Source: Streblospio benedicti (taxonomy: Eukaryota > Annelida > Polychaeta > Spionida > Spionidae). From it: a DNA stretch of 64,000 nucleotides. A program made the translations under genes and the position numbers. The stretch spans positions 15,015,530 through 15,079,529 of the forward strand of contig CM032660.1 in NCBI GenBank assembly GCA_019095985.1. Direction: 5' to 3'. The notes under the pieces were generated by a model. The model saw only the letters and a list, made by a program, of their open reading frames with translations, was not told the origin of the DNA and did not search any database. Position 1 is the stretch's first letter; every line of letters starts with the position of its first letter. Positions 12,378 through 28,419 of this stretch are shown one piece after another.

Positions 12378-15300
12378 ATGTCCTGCAGTAGTCAGCCATT
12401 GCTCCAGCACCACCGGCCAGCCAACCACCACTACCAGCCGCCCCTGATCATGGACCACAGCAAGTCCCTGGACGTCATCATGGAGCACGGTGGACCGAGC
12501 ACCAACAACATGCCCGAACACAACGCACTCATGGACCAGTACATGTCTCGTCTGTCTGCCGAGCGGCTCGCGAACATGGCGCGAATCTCGCAGATGCTCA
12601 AACAGAAGGGTGCCGGCGGCGGTGTTAGCGGCGGTGGCGGCTATCCGTCCCCCATGCTGCACGCTCGCTCAGCTCAATACCAGCATCACAACTGCAACAA
12701 CAACCTGAGCATGAGCAGCGACTCGTCGCTGGACAGTCAGCAGGCGCTGCCCCCGCCGCATCTCTACGTGGCGTCCACGTGCCACCACAACGCCATCTAC
12801 GACGAGCGCGGCGAGGACGGGGGCGTGAGTGGCGGGCCCGCCGTGGACGGGGACGCGGGCGGGGTGGCGGGCAGGATGGACGTGAGGCCCAAAACCACCT
12901 TGAACAGCAGACACAACCCGCACCAGCAGAATGGATATCACAGTAGCAACAGCTTGGACGACGATTTGGATACGTACGGTGGTGGTGGTGGTGTTTCGCG
13001 TGGTGTGAGTACGTTTAACGGCCATCATCAACGTCAGAATCAAGTTGAGGACAGTCCGTTCACCAAGTTCAGCCGGCACCGCGTCACTGTGCACGCCTTG
13101 GTGCACGAGGGGCTCGGGGGCCCGCCTCCGCTGCGGCATCGCACGCCGTCACCGGGGGTCGGTAGCAGGGGCAAGGAGAGCCTCGTGGTCGGCAAAGGTG
13201 AGTGGACGGCGTTCATTTGATTTGGGGATATATACCTTTTCATATAGAATATTTTCACATTGTCTTTGTAAACATTTAAGGGGCTGGGGAATTTGAATAT
13301 GTGTCTTTTCTGCAGATTGTTTTGAATTATGTAAATTGAATTAAAAAAAAAAACTGTGTGTGTGTATGTGTAGGGGTTGTCTTATCAAAGTATATATGGA
13401 CAGTCCCTTATGATTACCATGTAGAAATGTTCAATGTTTTGTAGTATGAGTAGATGGTGTATTTCTCTTCTCTCACGCACACCTTGCAATTTAAGTCCAC
13501 ATTTGATGATTACTTGACAATAACCACACCACCAGCCTCATGCCACCAACGCTCCACATTTGACGCTAATGTTTAGATTTTAAAGCATCCAGGTGACTCG
13601 CTATCATATTACTGTATCATACACACGCAGGGGCACATGGCACATGCGTCATGTCACCTTTCAGGAAACTGCACCCTTTTGTAGTAAGTAAACCCTCCAG
13701 AAGGGTGCTCAAAAGAAACCTGTTTTCACTTCGGCACAAGGACAGGTGCTACTCTGGTGGCGTTCTATTTCGTCTGCTCTTTGAGTGTTAACGAGCGTGC
13801 AATACAGAATAACAAACCTTGGCACACAGTGCTAAGGCGTGCGCACCCCATTAATCGTGATTTGTGGTACATTAGGGGAGGGGAGGAGTAATATAAAACA
13901 AGGACATTGAGATGAGAAGATCCATATGAGTCACCGGCCAGTTGTAAAGCCCTCCGCTCATTTATCATTGCCGCACTTTGCGTCTCTTCTCATTGGCCTT
14001 TCTCCTGACTCAATACATTTTGGGGTCATGCTCACTTATTCATGGTTTTCGAGCCTCTTTGATATTGATCATATCCTCGTAGCACCAGGTGCATTGTTAA
14101 TTATATGTCATGGACTTGTTTTCGGCCTTTACTGTGTAAATGTTGCTTGTTATTTTGATTTTTGAAAAGATACGTGTGTATTATTAAGTTAGATTGTAAT
14201 TGAAAATTAATGTTGTTCATAATATGGCTAATCTAATGCACATGATATATGTTGTAAATAGTATTGTATTTTTGTGAAGATGCAAAGTTTAACCATTTCT
14301 ACATACTGATTACCGAATATGAAATCATATTTACCTGCTGCATGACCATAAAAGTTCTTACTACAAATACTCTCAAGTCTCTGCCACCACCAAGATGTTA
14401 CAACACTGAGTATGGGTAAATATTGACACAGAAGACAATACAAAAGAGGAAAGCTATCCCATTTTCCCTTCAATACAGAACTTCAATGTCACATTTATTG
14501 TCTTGGTATTGCACTTCTGTAATGACCATGCGAAAGACATAGCCAATGATGCTTCTACCGAAATAGGATGCTCTTCGGAAATGTGAAGATAGCATGCCTC
14601 CATGCTATTCATGACAATACACCAAATTTTACACATGTACCATTTGCTAACACAAACCAGAATCGAGTGTGTAACAGTTGTCTTTAGATCAATGTTGTCA
14701 CAATAATAAGCTGTTATATACATATTACCAGCAGCAGTTCATAAACTACAGCATCATTATGAGTCTTAATAGATTTTTAAACAACTTTTTCACATGACTT
14801 ACCTCAAATCCTTTGGTCCATAAAATTGACATGTCTGACATGATTTATTGCCATACCAGTGGTGTTACAGCTAGTTATTCTCTTATTTATGGATTCTTTT
14901 TCATTTTTTGCAGCCATTTTGAAGCTCACCGCATATGTAAACAGTGGTGTCCTGACGGTACATGGTGAGTTTTTATATATATTTGTTTATTTAGTGAGTT
15001 TTTGTAATTACATTCTCGTTATCAATCATTCATATTTTTGTCAGATTATCGTAAATCTATGAGCAGATATTATGCCATTTGCTATGTGGATTACCATGTC
15101 AATCAGTACACGTGTTTCCATTAGCTTTATGCCCCTTTATGTGTGAATTACTCATGTGCATCAAATAAAACATCGTTGTTCACTGTTATGTCTGCCACCT
15201 GAATAATAAGCTAATGGTTGATTACACTACAATGTCAAAGTTCTATAAAAGTTAATGTTGTGAATGAAATATAATAGAAAAATGTTACTTTGTTTTCGAG

Positions 15301-18300
15301 GTACATATCTAAATTTGAATCTAGGCATTTGCTATACTGATACAAGGTTATCAAAGCAAAGTTCTCTGATACTCTAAAAATGATTTCAAACTTTGCACAG
15401 GCATATTTGTGTAATAAGCTAACATTTGTTTTTCATTTTTCAGTCCGCAGCGCTCAACATTTAGAGTCACAGTCATCTTCATCCTTGTGTAACAGTTATG
15501 TGGAGGTAAATAATGCTTGAGATCCTCTGTGCTTTGGAAATAAGTGAACAATGTTTTATTTGAGAGAGAACAACTTTTGATGTAAAATGATAGGGATTTT
15601 ATTGGTGCAAATGGTAACAATAGTTGGCACATGTACCCTTATGTGGAATTGCATTATAATTCGAGTGCTTATTGATACGCTAACATTTTGTTAGGAACAA
15701 CATTTGAGTGCTTAGTTTATATATTTTATAAACCAAATGTCACATGTAGTAGACACTTGACCTATAAAACATTGATAGGTTCAGCCCTATGTGCAAACAC
15801 CCTGTCAACAATTGTTTATAACACAAATATAAAAAGTATGCATATCACAGTCAGATCTTCCCATTTTCTGAATTTCAAAGCTTTACAATGATGCATCTGA
15901 TTACGAATACCATTAAAAGGGTTAGTTTTCAACTATTGTAGTTTTAAGTGCAGCCTTTCTATGTAGATATACATTCTTTCTTGACATAAATTGGCGTATT
16001 ACTGTTCAAACAAGTCCTTCGTCCACAAAAGCTGATGTCTGCAGCGACAGCTGATTTCTATTTGCATGTCATGATCTCGAGTGGCATCTCAAAAATCGTA
16101 CCTCGGGTATGATAATGGTAATTGAATACCCTCCAATGACAAAACCCTCATTAATGTTTTTAAAATGCCTAGGAGTGGGGCAATTTTTAATTCCTTTGAA
16201 TCACTTTGTTTACAGTAAAACTTTTTGTGCTAGTACTCACATTTTATGTTGTATTTTACCACAGTTGGTACAGTATCACATTATGGTCATATTTGACATT
16301 CGAGTGCCATATTTCATGAAAGCTTTACACGAATTTCCTTTTAGCGAAGTGTTATCTGCTTCTGGAAGCAAATGAAAAGTTACTGAATTTGCAATCCATT
16401 AAAATCATCCTCTGTGTCATGTTACACTATGAAATAGTGAGTAAATGTACAAAACATGCAGCATATTAAGTGCTACAAGTACAATTTAAGTAATCGTACA
16501 AGGCCCAGTAAATGTCATTCGAGATACTCGCGTCTCTCAATCGTAGACCCCTCCAGCAAGATCATATAAACATGTATAATTATGGATATCATTTGTGAAA
16601 CCTTTCTCCTATAAATCACTGTTACATGCGCATTACATACACTGCTTGTTTTGCTTTGTTGTTTTGACATATGCATTAATTGTACACTTAAATTTGGAGA
16701 GCCGTTGTTTCAATCCATAGACTGCTTTCAGCCACTACACAAGCCTAGGCAATTGCCCTTGTATGAGTTTGTGGGGACCATTGGCATATATATCATTGTT
16801 CTCTGTGGTTAGAGCTGACAGCACAGATGCGCACACACTGCCTATATTTACATTTTGCATTGCATCTAGAAATAGATGAAAACATTCATATGCCGCTTAT
16901 ATGTCTGATACCAGCTAACCTCAACATCATATTGAATCAATACATACCACTTAATGCTGTCCAACTGACCATCTACGCTTATTCATGACAAAAGACATGA
17001 AGGAGACTTACCTAAATAATGTTAACCTATAACACGCCCCCTACTGACTACTTTGTTCGGTGTCCTCAGCTTTTTGTAAAGCCACTTTCTTCAGTTTTCT
17101 TGATGCGAGGTTGATGCAAGGTTTATACACCATTTCCAGCAGTGACTACTGTTCCCTAATGATACCTTTTAGGGACATTACCATTGCCCACATTCATGAA
17201 GTCCACATTTGCTCGTTTCCTGGCAGTAATCGGGCAGCAAAAACTCATTTCAATATTTCTATTCTATTCACTATTTTGTAGGTGTCTCTATCGCCAGCTA
17301 CAGGGGCCGAGAGGACATATTGTACAAAGTGCGAGAAAAACACCAACCACCCGCAGTTTAATGACAGGTTCGCCATGTAAGTATAATTGCTGACACTCGA
17401 GATATCATAATAGCTAGGTCCTTTGTGTGTTGATGGTGCTAGGTGTATGTTGGGGATAACGTTCCTTTTTACCTTGTACGCTGTCCAAAACAGTGATACA
17501 GTTCAAATGCTTATGTCCCAAATCTATCCTCATCGATTTGGGACTTATTGTATCATTCTGAATTTTTTGAAACCAAAGTTGTTGGAAGATATATTAACCC
17601 TGAATAAGTGTACCTTGTAAAAGGGATTCCCATGTATCAACGATGGTCCCATGTTCTCTGTGTAGGAAAGTTTTCATTGTACCTTTTGCGAAAGTAACTA
17701 AGGTTCATTTCTTAGCTATGCTATGGTAGTTTTTTCAAAGTTCTAAGATATTTTACATTTCTTACCAACTTAGCTTAGATTGGGTACTAGGCACCACATG
17801 TCCTTGATTAGGGTGTGTTGCTGAGGGTGTGTGGCAACTTAGAATTTACATTTCAATATCATGCCAATGAACTGTTCATGGTGCCTTATTAAAACAAACA
17901 GCTTTCAAACCCACTGGTACATGTATGTGGGGGATTTCTTGCACACTATAATTAACTATGTTAAAGTAATAATTATTGGCATATGTTATTTAGTATGCTT
18001 CATTGCTGTGGTTTTGTGAATAATTAAAGGATGATATTCATCTATGTTCAATACAGATAAAGGCATGTAGCAACTAGCTACTAATAAAGATACATGTACC
18101 AGTTAATTGAAGGTTAATAAATAATGTTTCGACACTTTCTTCCTTTAAGTATGCATAGTGCATTATAACATCAGATTTGGTAATCTCATGAATAGGTATC
18201 TTATCTGTCCCTGGTGATATCTTATAATACTAAGATGATCATCATAGCATGTAACAAACTCTCCCTGACATTCTTCTTGGTACTTAGAAGTTATGATTAG

Positions 18301-20409
18301 TCTATAGCTCGTTTTGTTGATATTTCTGTCTTGTTTTCTTGTTTGTTTTCATTTGTTGTTTTTCGTTTCTTCTCAAAATAAGCAGGCCCCTACTCTACAT
18401 CTTCTATTAGTCACGGCCATTAAACCCACTTAACAGCCTCATACCTAACAATTCCAGCAATGCTCCCTTCCTTACTGCCAACCCCAAACATCTTAACCTG
18501 TTTATTGTTCTCTTCAAAGAGAAAGTCACCACATTCTTTGAGGTGCTCTTATTCTTAGTCTCTTTCTTTGTAGACACAATGCAATTAATCAGAAAAGTCT
18601 AGCATTACTGGCAATGCTGGACAGGGCGTGCCCTTTTAATGAGGGATAATTTATGACTGTGGAATCAAACTGGGGATTAGATAGATAATAGTTGTTGCTT
18701 CCATCTCAGATGATCACTTTGGGCTTCTAAATATCATTCTGAAATTTTCAAGACAGATTTTTTATCAATACCAAAGATACTTTGAATGACTAGGACTTGT
18801 TGATCGTGACATACTAAATTGTGATTAGCCATGATGTGATTTTGTATTATATTATTTTTTGTAAAGCAAGCGTCCACTATATCCAAGCTACAATTTCACA
18901 CTATGATATATCAGTCATACAACTAACCAAACTGTTGAGTTCATTATATGTAGAACTGTCTATTATACATTAAACAATCCACAAGGTCAGTTTCCACAGT
19001 AGCTCCAGTAGAACCTCTCTATTAGGACCACCTTTGGGACCAGTGTTACGTGGTCTCAATGGAGAGGTTGTCTCTATACAGAGGTTCATTCTGGTAGCTT
19101 TATGAAGGTTTGGGACCATAAAAAGTGGTCTTATTATAGAGGTGGTCTCAATAGAGAGGTGGTCTCTATACAGAGGTTCATTCTGGTAGCTTTATGAAGG
19201 TTTGGGACTGTGAAAAGTGGTCTCAATAGAGAGGTGGTCTCTACACAGAGGTTCATTCTAGTAGCTTTATGAAGTTTGGGACTGTGAAAAATGATCTCAC
19301 TATAGAGGTGGTCTTAGTGGGAGGTTCTTCTGTACTGACACATTCTCTCCTTTGTAGCGAGCTGACGGGCGAGGACATCCGCAAGCGGCTGCTCGTCTCT
19401 GTGTGGAATGTGCTGTCCACAGGTGGCAGTCAGGAGCTGCTCGGGTGTATGTCGTTTGGAGTGAAAAACGTTGCTGGCGGAAAGCGGGTGAGTTTACATT
19501 GTGGGCCCGGAAACTTTTTTTTTTCAATCTATAGAGCCAAATCATATAGGCTTGATCTAAAATGATCAGAATCTGAAGTGATGTGAATGTCCATTAGAAC
19601 CTTTCTATTGGGACCACCTTTGGGACCAGTGTTAGGTAGTTGCATCAGAGAGGTGGTCTCTGTACAGAGGTTTGTTTTGGTAGCTTTATAAAGGTTTGGG
19701 AGCGTGAAAAGTGGTGGTTTCAATAGAGAGGTAGTCTTAATTTGAGGTTTACTGTACTCCTGGTAAAGCAAATGTGAAACTTTGGAGGGCAGGATTAGTC
19801 AAGTGGAAAGGAGGGGTATTTGAGGGAAGGGAAGGTGGCATGAGGGGTGTGGACGGATAGACATTATGGAAAAATAATGGACTGTAGGGATAATCGAGGG
19901 ATAATGGCTGATCTGGGCTGAAAATGGTAGTGAGAAGGAAAGCTCATTAGAGTAACAAGAAAGCTGGGTGAGGGTGAATGAAACTTGTAACAATGTCCAC
20001 TTTGACACCACGTTTTCATGATTCTGAATGTAGATGCATGTAGTATACCCATTTCTCTAGTCAGTGATATTTGAGATAGTGTTTTAGTATGCTGATTGGC
20101 AATTTGTAAATGTTATTTTCATGGTGAAGAATAAATGCTGCTATCCTTAGAATGAGTTTCATATGTGGACAAATTTTTTTATCATCGTGCAGATGTCTTG
20201 ATTCATCTTTCCCCGCTAACTAGATCTATTAAATGCGATGTCACTATTGCTTATTAGATTCAAATATTGATACATGTGTCAATTTTCAGAGTATCGACGG
20301 CTGGTATTATTTACTCAAGGAAGATGTGGGCCAACGAAAACATCTCCAGGCGATAGGAAGGTCGAAAAGTCTTATGCGGGAGGCAACTGGATACTCATCA
20401 AGCAGATGA
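12378..20409 (+). CDS. C2-domain protein with an RGS3-type C2, no RGS domain
   Basis: Coding exons are 12378-13197, 14914-14964, 15444-15505, 17282-17376, 19358-19487 and 20290-20409. All have GT-AG borders and compatible phases, giving 425 residues. The first exon begins at 12321 after ttgcag and has an in-frame TAG before ATG 12378, which supports this start; more 5' noncoding exons probably lie upstream. Residues 1-273 are low complexity (His, Gly, Ser, Asn) apart from a helical MDQYMSRLSAERLANMARI segment. Residues 275 to about 405 form a C2 sandwich: ILKLTAYVNSGVLTVHV, then RLLVSVWN, GCMSFGVK and GWYYLL...KHL. These motifs closely follow the C2 domain of vertebrate RGS3. The protein stops 20 residues after the C2 domain, so the PDZ and RGS modules of RGS3 are absent. 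The usual DPYV calcium loop reads NSYV (307-310). A signalling or membrane-adaptor role is inferred. Confidence 0.88.
13198..19005 (+). other. Introns 1-4 of the C2-domain gene
   Basis: Apart from coding exons 2-4, this is AT-rich intronic DNA. I saw no further exon, RNA gene or strong repeat. The MITE at 19006 begins the last part of intron 4. Confidence 0.5.
19006..19332. mobile_element. pogo-like MITE with three internal tandem units
   Basis: The element begins CAGTAGAACCTCTC and ends GAGGTTCTTCTG followed by TA. Inside, a unit starting AGGTTCATTCTGGTAGC and running through GTGGTCTCAATAGAGAGG is repeated three times with spacings of roughly 75-90 bp. It ends 25 bp before the acceptor of coding exon 5 of the C2-domain gene. 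Confidence 0.7.
19591..19753. mobile_element. pogo-like MITE in intron 5 of the C2-domain gene
   Basis: The left end is degraded (CCATTAGAACCTTTC) and the right end reads GAGGTTTACTG followed by TA. The interior matches the element at 19006 (gggaccagtgttaggtag, gtagctttataaagg), as one unit instead of three. Confidence 0.65.
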
Positions 20410-22889
20410 GGAATTCTATAAACATAATACTGTCAAATCAATAATCAAGGTGAAAAAGACACTGAACTGTTGTTGGTTTGGACAGAATTGTGTTGGTGAA
20501 AATGGACACCAAAGTGCTTCCGCAAAGAGGATAGATAGTATTGTAAAATGCTGTGTCCTTGATGATGTTGGTAGTGAAAATTTGGGACAATCATAAATGC
20601 CAAAGAATATTTTCCAAGATTACAGCATCTTACAGATAAGTTCTTGTCATAGACTTCGGAATTAGATAACTTTACAGTGGACAGAATCCAAAGTCAGAGG
20701 GACACACAAAATTGTGATATGTTTAACAGGCACTGTGGTAATATCTACTTTGATAAAGGAAACATTGAATTTGAAACCAGTCTTCACATAAATACAAACC
20801 TTTTTGACACAAATGTGTTCTAACTATATCACAATATGAATAAGAAATAAGGCTTCTCTCATAATCTTATAATTATTTAGAAATACATTTTTGATAATTG
20901 TATTTTGAAATCAAAGTCTTAAAAATGCCTTCCTCATAAATTTCATTTGATACTAATTATTATTATCTTGTGTGCCAGTGTTTGTCATTTGGAATACTAT
21001 ACCTACAAGTGTAGTATCAGTGGTGATATAATTGTAAATATATGTAGTGAGAATCGTAGTGGACTATTTTTGTACCATGAATAGAACATATTTTTGTTCC
21101 TATTGAAGCCTTTTTGTAACTAATTCAGCGTGACAAAAATTTCTTAAATTTGCAGATTACAGCACTATTTATACAATACACAGTATTGCAAATATTATGT
21201 GTATATGGATATTTTAGTAGTTTCATTTATAATACTTCATTTCCATTGTCATTTTTTGTCAATACCATCATGGTTCATGCATATTTTATACAATGTCCAG
21301 CTAAGAATTTTATATCGTTTAAACCTTGAAAATAAATGAATACGATAAATACCAATTAAATGTTTTGTTTATGCGTCTATCTATATATTACTGGTATCTC
21401 TTTCAACCGTACACCAGTTTATAAGAAATAGACATGTTAATATCGCATATTCAAATAGATTATGCTTTATTGATTCCATTGGTAGAATAAGCAAAGATCA
21501 TATCTTATTTAATATTTGATGTGCAATGCATACATGACCAATTTCATGAAATAGAACTCTATTTGGCTGTCAAACCAAGCTTAAGGCCATTGATAACATA
21601 TTATATATAACTCGCGTAGGGTATGATTTTATCATTCTGTTTCAAAGTTCACATTTACACATGTAAGCATATGATGTTGATATAAGCTCTCAAGTCAAAC
21701 CTCCTAATTCATATTTATAGCCAACTTATGACAACTGAATAATTTGTTGTACATATGGCTTATAGCTACATACTTTTCATATTTAGATAATTTATTATAA
21801 GTTTGTAAGCATAAGTTTATGTTGTGGTATATGATATAATGCGTCAGTTATTAATACAAGACTTCCATATACCTTGCGGCCACTATCACTTCAAAGTACC
21901 ATGTAAAGATGACATTATGTTAACTTCATAATAATCAATTTGAAGCAATTAGATTAGCATTACTAGTACAACAAAATTTGCTACACATTTAGAATAAATA
22001 GCAACACTACTCTAGAGAACTCTGTAATTCATACGTTATAAGTCGTATTCATTGTATTTAAGAGGTAGTGCAAGAAAACAAGGAATTTCAAACAATAAAT
22101 GTGTATTATATATTACATGAACCTCACAACCATGTCGCTTTGATTAATTAATTTGTAGCAATTGTTGGATACAATAATTCGTGGCAAAGGTAAGGTGGAT
22201 TATCTAGAACATAATAAGAGTTTAAATACATGTGTCATTGTAAATGGGATCTTAACTTTTCAAATTTTGAAATACATTTTCATTATATTAAACCCTGTAC
22301 AACAATCGAAGATCGTTTAAATAATTACACACGATGTGGACTGACTACTCGTTAATCAGTGGCAGATCTGGCTTTTATTGGATCCGAATCCACCCGCATT
22401 TCCAAACGCTACGCCAATCTACCATAGACACCAAATGTGTAAAAAAAAATCCAGTTACAAGGTGCTACATCATGACCGTCAGTTAGAAACTTTTAATCCT
22501 AAGTCAGCAGCACTGTTTACGTTATGTCGTTGTCGGGCATCCGCTATAGCTACGCCAGGACAGTCAATAATCGTTGCCATCGTCTGGTAGAGGTTTATAA
22601 GGAGGCAAAATAGGCTGAAAAGGGCTAGAAAAGAAAGTGGAATGTGGTGTGGGGGAAGAGGGATATGATAACTCAATGATGAGATATGTGGGAAAAATAG
22701 GCCGAGACATTGTGGTGTATGTCGGAAAGAGAGAGATGTGGGATTTCTAGACGCGTACACAACTTTTCTCTCCACGTCACCGTGACAAGAACATATTTAA
22801 GCTGGATATGCCATCAATGTAGATGGGGACTATCGTGTTCATTTTAATCGTGCGTCGTTCACTGTATGTATTCTGTTACTTTATTACAG
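20410..22889. other. 3' UTR of the C2-domain gene, then intergenic DNA
   Basis: The untranslated region probably runs to about 21360, just after an AATAAA. Beyond it the DNA is AT-rich. At 22600-22755 a purine-rich block with GAGGGATATG-like repeats and GTGGGATTTCTAGAC resembles the element at 37383-37578. Confidence 0.5.
21331..21336 (+). terminator. Poly(A) signal of the C2-domain gene
   Basis: A canonical AATAAA lies about 920 bp after the stop codon, in AT-rich DNA. It is the first well-placed signal seen downstream. Confidence 0.5.
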
Positions 22890-22899
22890 AGCTCGCTGA

Positions 22900-25223
<2,324 letters not shown>

Positions 25224-26330
25224 CGTCACAGCAGACATACTGAAGACTGACATAATCCTGTGCTGTATATAGTACTTGGTCGTATTTGGAGAGCGGCCTT
25301 TAGATTAGATTAGTTTTATTCAAGAAAACGTGTATAGTCAAAATATAAATAGAATTTATTGTATAATAGCATATGTAATCACAGATCATGCTTGTCACAT
25401 GATTCTCCTTGGATAACGCATGAAAGCGTACATATAGTATTGCTTTTTTACAATGTGGTCCTTAAAAACATCACATGGTTGCCGGGTTTTTGCTGATTTA
25501 AATTGTTCTGTAGGTTGCATGGAAAATATCAGGAATAATATAATTATAGGGGAAGAGTCCCTCGTATCTTATTCCTAAACATATGTATATGTAATTGTTT
25601 GTATCCTAGTTCTAAGGCTTACAGTGTGGTTTTGTAAGAAATGTTGATTTTGAATTATTTATTTAATCAAGATATTTCTCTTAACTATGGATTATGTGGT
25701 CTATTTGTTCATTCAAATAAAAATGGGGGGGAATTGCACCTATTTCTATCACCCACTAGCTACCACTGCATGTAGGCATTAGGGACAAAAAATGCCCATG
25801 GGTAGGCCTTTTATCCCAGGATCGAATGGCCCTTACCCATCACAGCTACAATAGTATAATTATACAATTCACAATTATGAAGCACCAATGTCAGGTAGCA
25901 CATCTAAATGTGTGATTCTGTTTTGGTCACACACTCGTTATGAAAATGTAGTTATGACAATAAAATACAGTACAACCTCCAATTAAGAAATCTGGTTAAC
26001 TGTACCCTGCTGCGCACGTTAATCGGGTCAAGTAATTAAACTTACCCGGTTGCCCGGTGATAACCTGTTGCTGTGATTGGAAGATTGGCTATATTAATTC
26101 TTTAACTGTAACGTGGGAGCACTGCAGAAATAGAAATAAAACAACAAAATAATATACTAATGAAGTGACCAGTTCCTGCGAATACAAACTCAGTGTTACC
26201 CTCCCAATGCTCCCTAATACAAATTTTTTGCCATTGTGCAACTCACACAAACTTGTGCTCTCTTGGGTTAAACATATTTCATTTACAAAATGACAAAGGG
26301 TTTGGTGCGAAAAATGTTACTTCAGCCATC
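25224..26330. other. CENP-V 3' UTR and intergenic DNA
   Basis: The sequence is AT-rich. An AATAAA at 25716-25721 is the likely poly(A) signal. At 25971-25999 a single pogo-like MITE end (CAGTACAACCTCCAATTAAG) stands alone. No gene is seen. Confidence 0.5.
25716..25721 (+). terminator. Probable poly(A) signal of the CENP-V gene
   Basis: AATAAA lies 490 bp after the stop codon and is followed by a G-rich run. It is chosen by position only. Confidence 0.4.
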
Positions 26331-26651
26331 TCCACATGAACATATTTACACAATAAGAAAAAAGAGAGTTGTACATCACACATACTAACAAGTTATCACG
26401 AAAATTGTATCTCAGTACAATACAAAATTTAAATGATAATTCGTCATTATCACGGTTACATGTACATCTATGTTATTACATCAGTAGCTTGACGATCAAA
26501 CATATATACGCATAGACAAACTGTAATCATTGTCTAAAATGGAAAGTTATCACAAATGAATAATTAAATTAAATATACACGTTTAATTATTCTGTAACTA
26601 CAATTTCTATTAATTAAATCTACAAAAATGACACAATTTGTTCAATATCAA
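26331..26651. repeat. Left copy of a direct repeat flanking the zinc-finger pseudogene
   Basis: About 320 bp, from tccacatgaacatatttaca to ttcaatatcaa, recurs at 28420-28747 in the same orientation with roughly 90% identity by eye. It has no coding capacity. The pair looks like the scar of a tandem duplication of the zinc-finger unit. Confidence 0.8.
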
Positions 26652-27138
26652 GTAAGGGTAGAATGTTGTGATAAACATATTGTTGTTTCTCCTGATCCAT
26701 GTCCATAAAAAGGAATGTCTCGTAGAGGGAGGGGCATTGTGACTAAAAGCTGCAAATGTTAAGTCTGGCTTGTTAGTCTTATATAGGCTAATAGTCAAGT
26801 GGAGTTTGACAAAGAAATATTGCTCTAAAACCATAAGTTTAACATAAATTATTAAATTGTAATGTTTTTTTCTTATTGTGTTTTGTTATTTAGCAATGTA
26901 GCAGAATAAGAACACAAGTAGATATAGCTCTGTAATATATTCATTATTAGGTTTGTACATATGGAATGAAATGGAAAAACAGAATGTGAAAAAAGTGACT
27001 CATAAATCCACAGGTTAGGGTTTGGGAATACTTCATGATAATTTCAAGGATAAGAATTTACATTCAAATTAATTGTTTTATTGGTGTTGTAAACAGAGCC
27101 TTTTTAACAGTATTACATTAGAAAGAAAAAGGATTACA

Positions 27139-28419
27139 ATGGAAAACCACAGTGATTTGCAGCAGCAAAAATTAATGTAGAAGGCGAAATTGGTCAGTGA
27201 AAGTGATGCTCTGAAATCACAAGACAAACCATACAAATGTACCGATTGTGGCAAGTGTTTTAGTGCGAGAAGTCACTTGAACAGGCACATGACAATCCAC
27301 AATGGAGAGAAAGAACATCAGTGTTCAGTGTGTAAGAAACCATTCAGTCAAAGTGGAAATCTGACAATACATATGAGAATCCACACTGGAGAGAAAAAAT
27401 ATCAGTGTCAATTGTGTGAGAAATCATTCAGCCGAAGTGGAAATCTGAAAACACACATAAAAATCCACACTGGAGAGAAAGAATATCAGTGTTTAGTGTG
27501 TGAGAAATCGTTCAGTCGAAGTGAAAATCTGAAAACCCACATAAGAATCCACACTGGAGAGAAAAAATATCAGTGTTTAGTGTGTGAGAAATCATTTGGT
27601 CGAAGTGATAGTCTGAAAACCCATATGAGAACTCACACCAGTGAGAAACCCTATGGGTGTAGTGAATGTGGTAAGTGTTTTAGTGACCGTAGCGTCTTGA
27701 CCAGCCATATGAGAATGCACACTGGAGCAAAGGCATATCAATGTACAGTGTGTGAGAAATCATTTATCTAAAATGGATATCTGTTAAAACATGTGAGAAT
27801 TCATGCTGGAGAGAAGCCTTATGAGTGTAATCAATGTGGCAAGTGTTGTCGTACGAGAAGCAACTTGACCAGCCACATGAGAATCCACACCGGGGAGAAA
27901 GAATATCTGTGTTTAGTGTGTAAGAAATCATTCAGTCAAAGTGGAGATCTGAAAACCCACATAAGAATTCACACTGGGGAGAAAGAATATCAGTGCACAG
28001 TGTGTGAGGAATCATTCGGTCGAAGTGGAACTCTGAAATCCCACATGAGAATCCACACTAGGGAGACAAAATATCAGTGTACAGTGGGTGAGAAATCATT
28101 CAAGTTGTGATCTGATAAGACATATGAGAATCCACACTAGAGAGAAAGAATATCAGTGTAAGAAATCATTTAATCAAAGAAGAGATTTGAAAAGACACAA
28201 GAATCCACACTGGTGAGAAACCTTATAAGTGTAATTACTGTGGCTAGTTTTTCAGTGGCCATAGCCAATTGACCAGCCACATGAGAATCCACACAGGAGA
28301 GAAAGTATATCTGTGTACAGTGTGTGGAAAATCATTTGGTGAAAAGGGAAATCTGACAAAATGTATGAGAATTCATAGTGGAGAGGCCCTTATGAGTGTA
28401 CTCGATGTGGCAAGTGTTC
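27139..28419 (+). pseudogene. C2H2 zinc-finger gene copy A, broken
   Basis: About fourteen Krueppel-type fingers are readable, joined by TGEK-type linkers (typical unit [13 protein letters not shown]...LKTHIRIH). ATG 27139 begins MENHSDLQQQ and runs into an in-frame TAG at 27178. Further on there is a stop in finger 7 (near 27769), a Cys-to-Gly change and stop around finger 11, a shifted finger 12, and a stop within finger 13. The last finger is cut off at 28419 by the right direct repeat. Fingers alternate between a CGKCF type and a CEKSF type, suggesting growth by internal duplication. An intact gene of this family would be a DNA-binding nuclear protein. The second copy is at 45526. Confidence 0.85.

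Noticed and set aside
12669-13139. 156-codon minus-strand frame opposite the first coding exon of the C2 gene
   Set aside because: It mirrors a low-complexity GC-rich coding exon.
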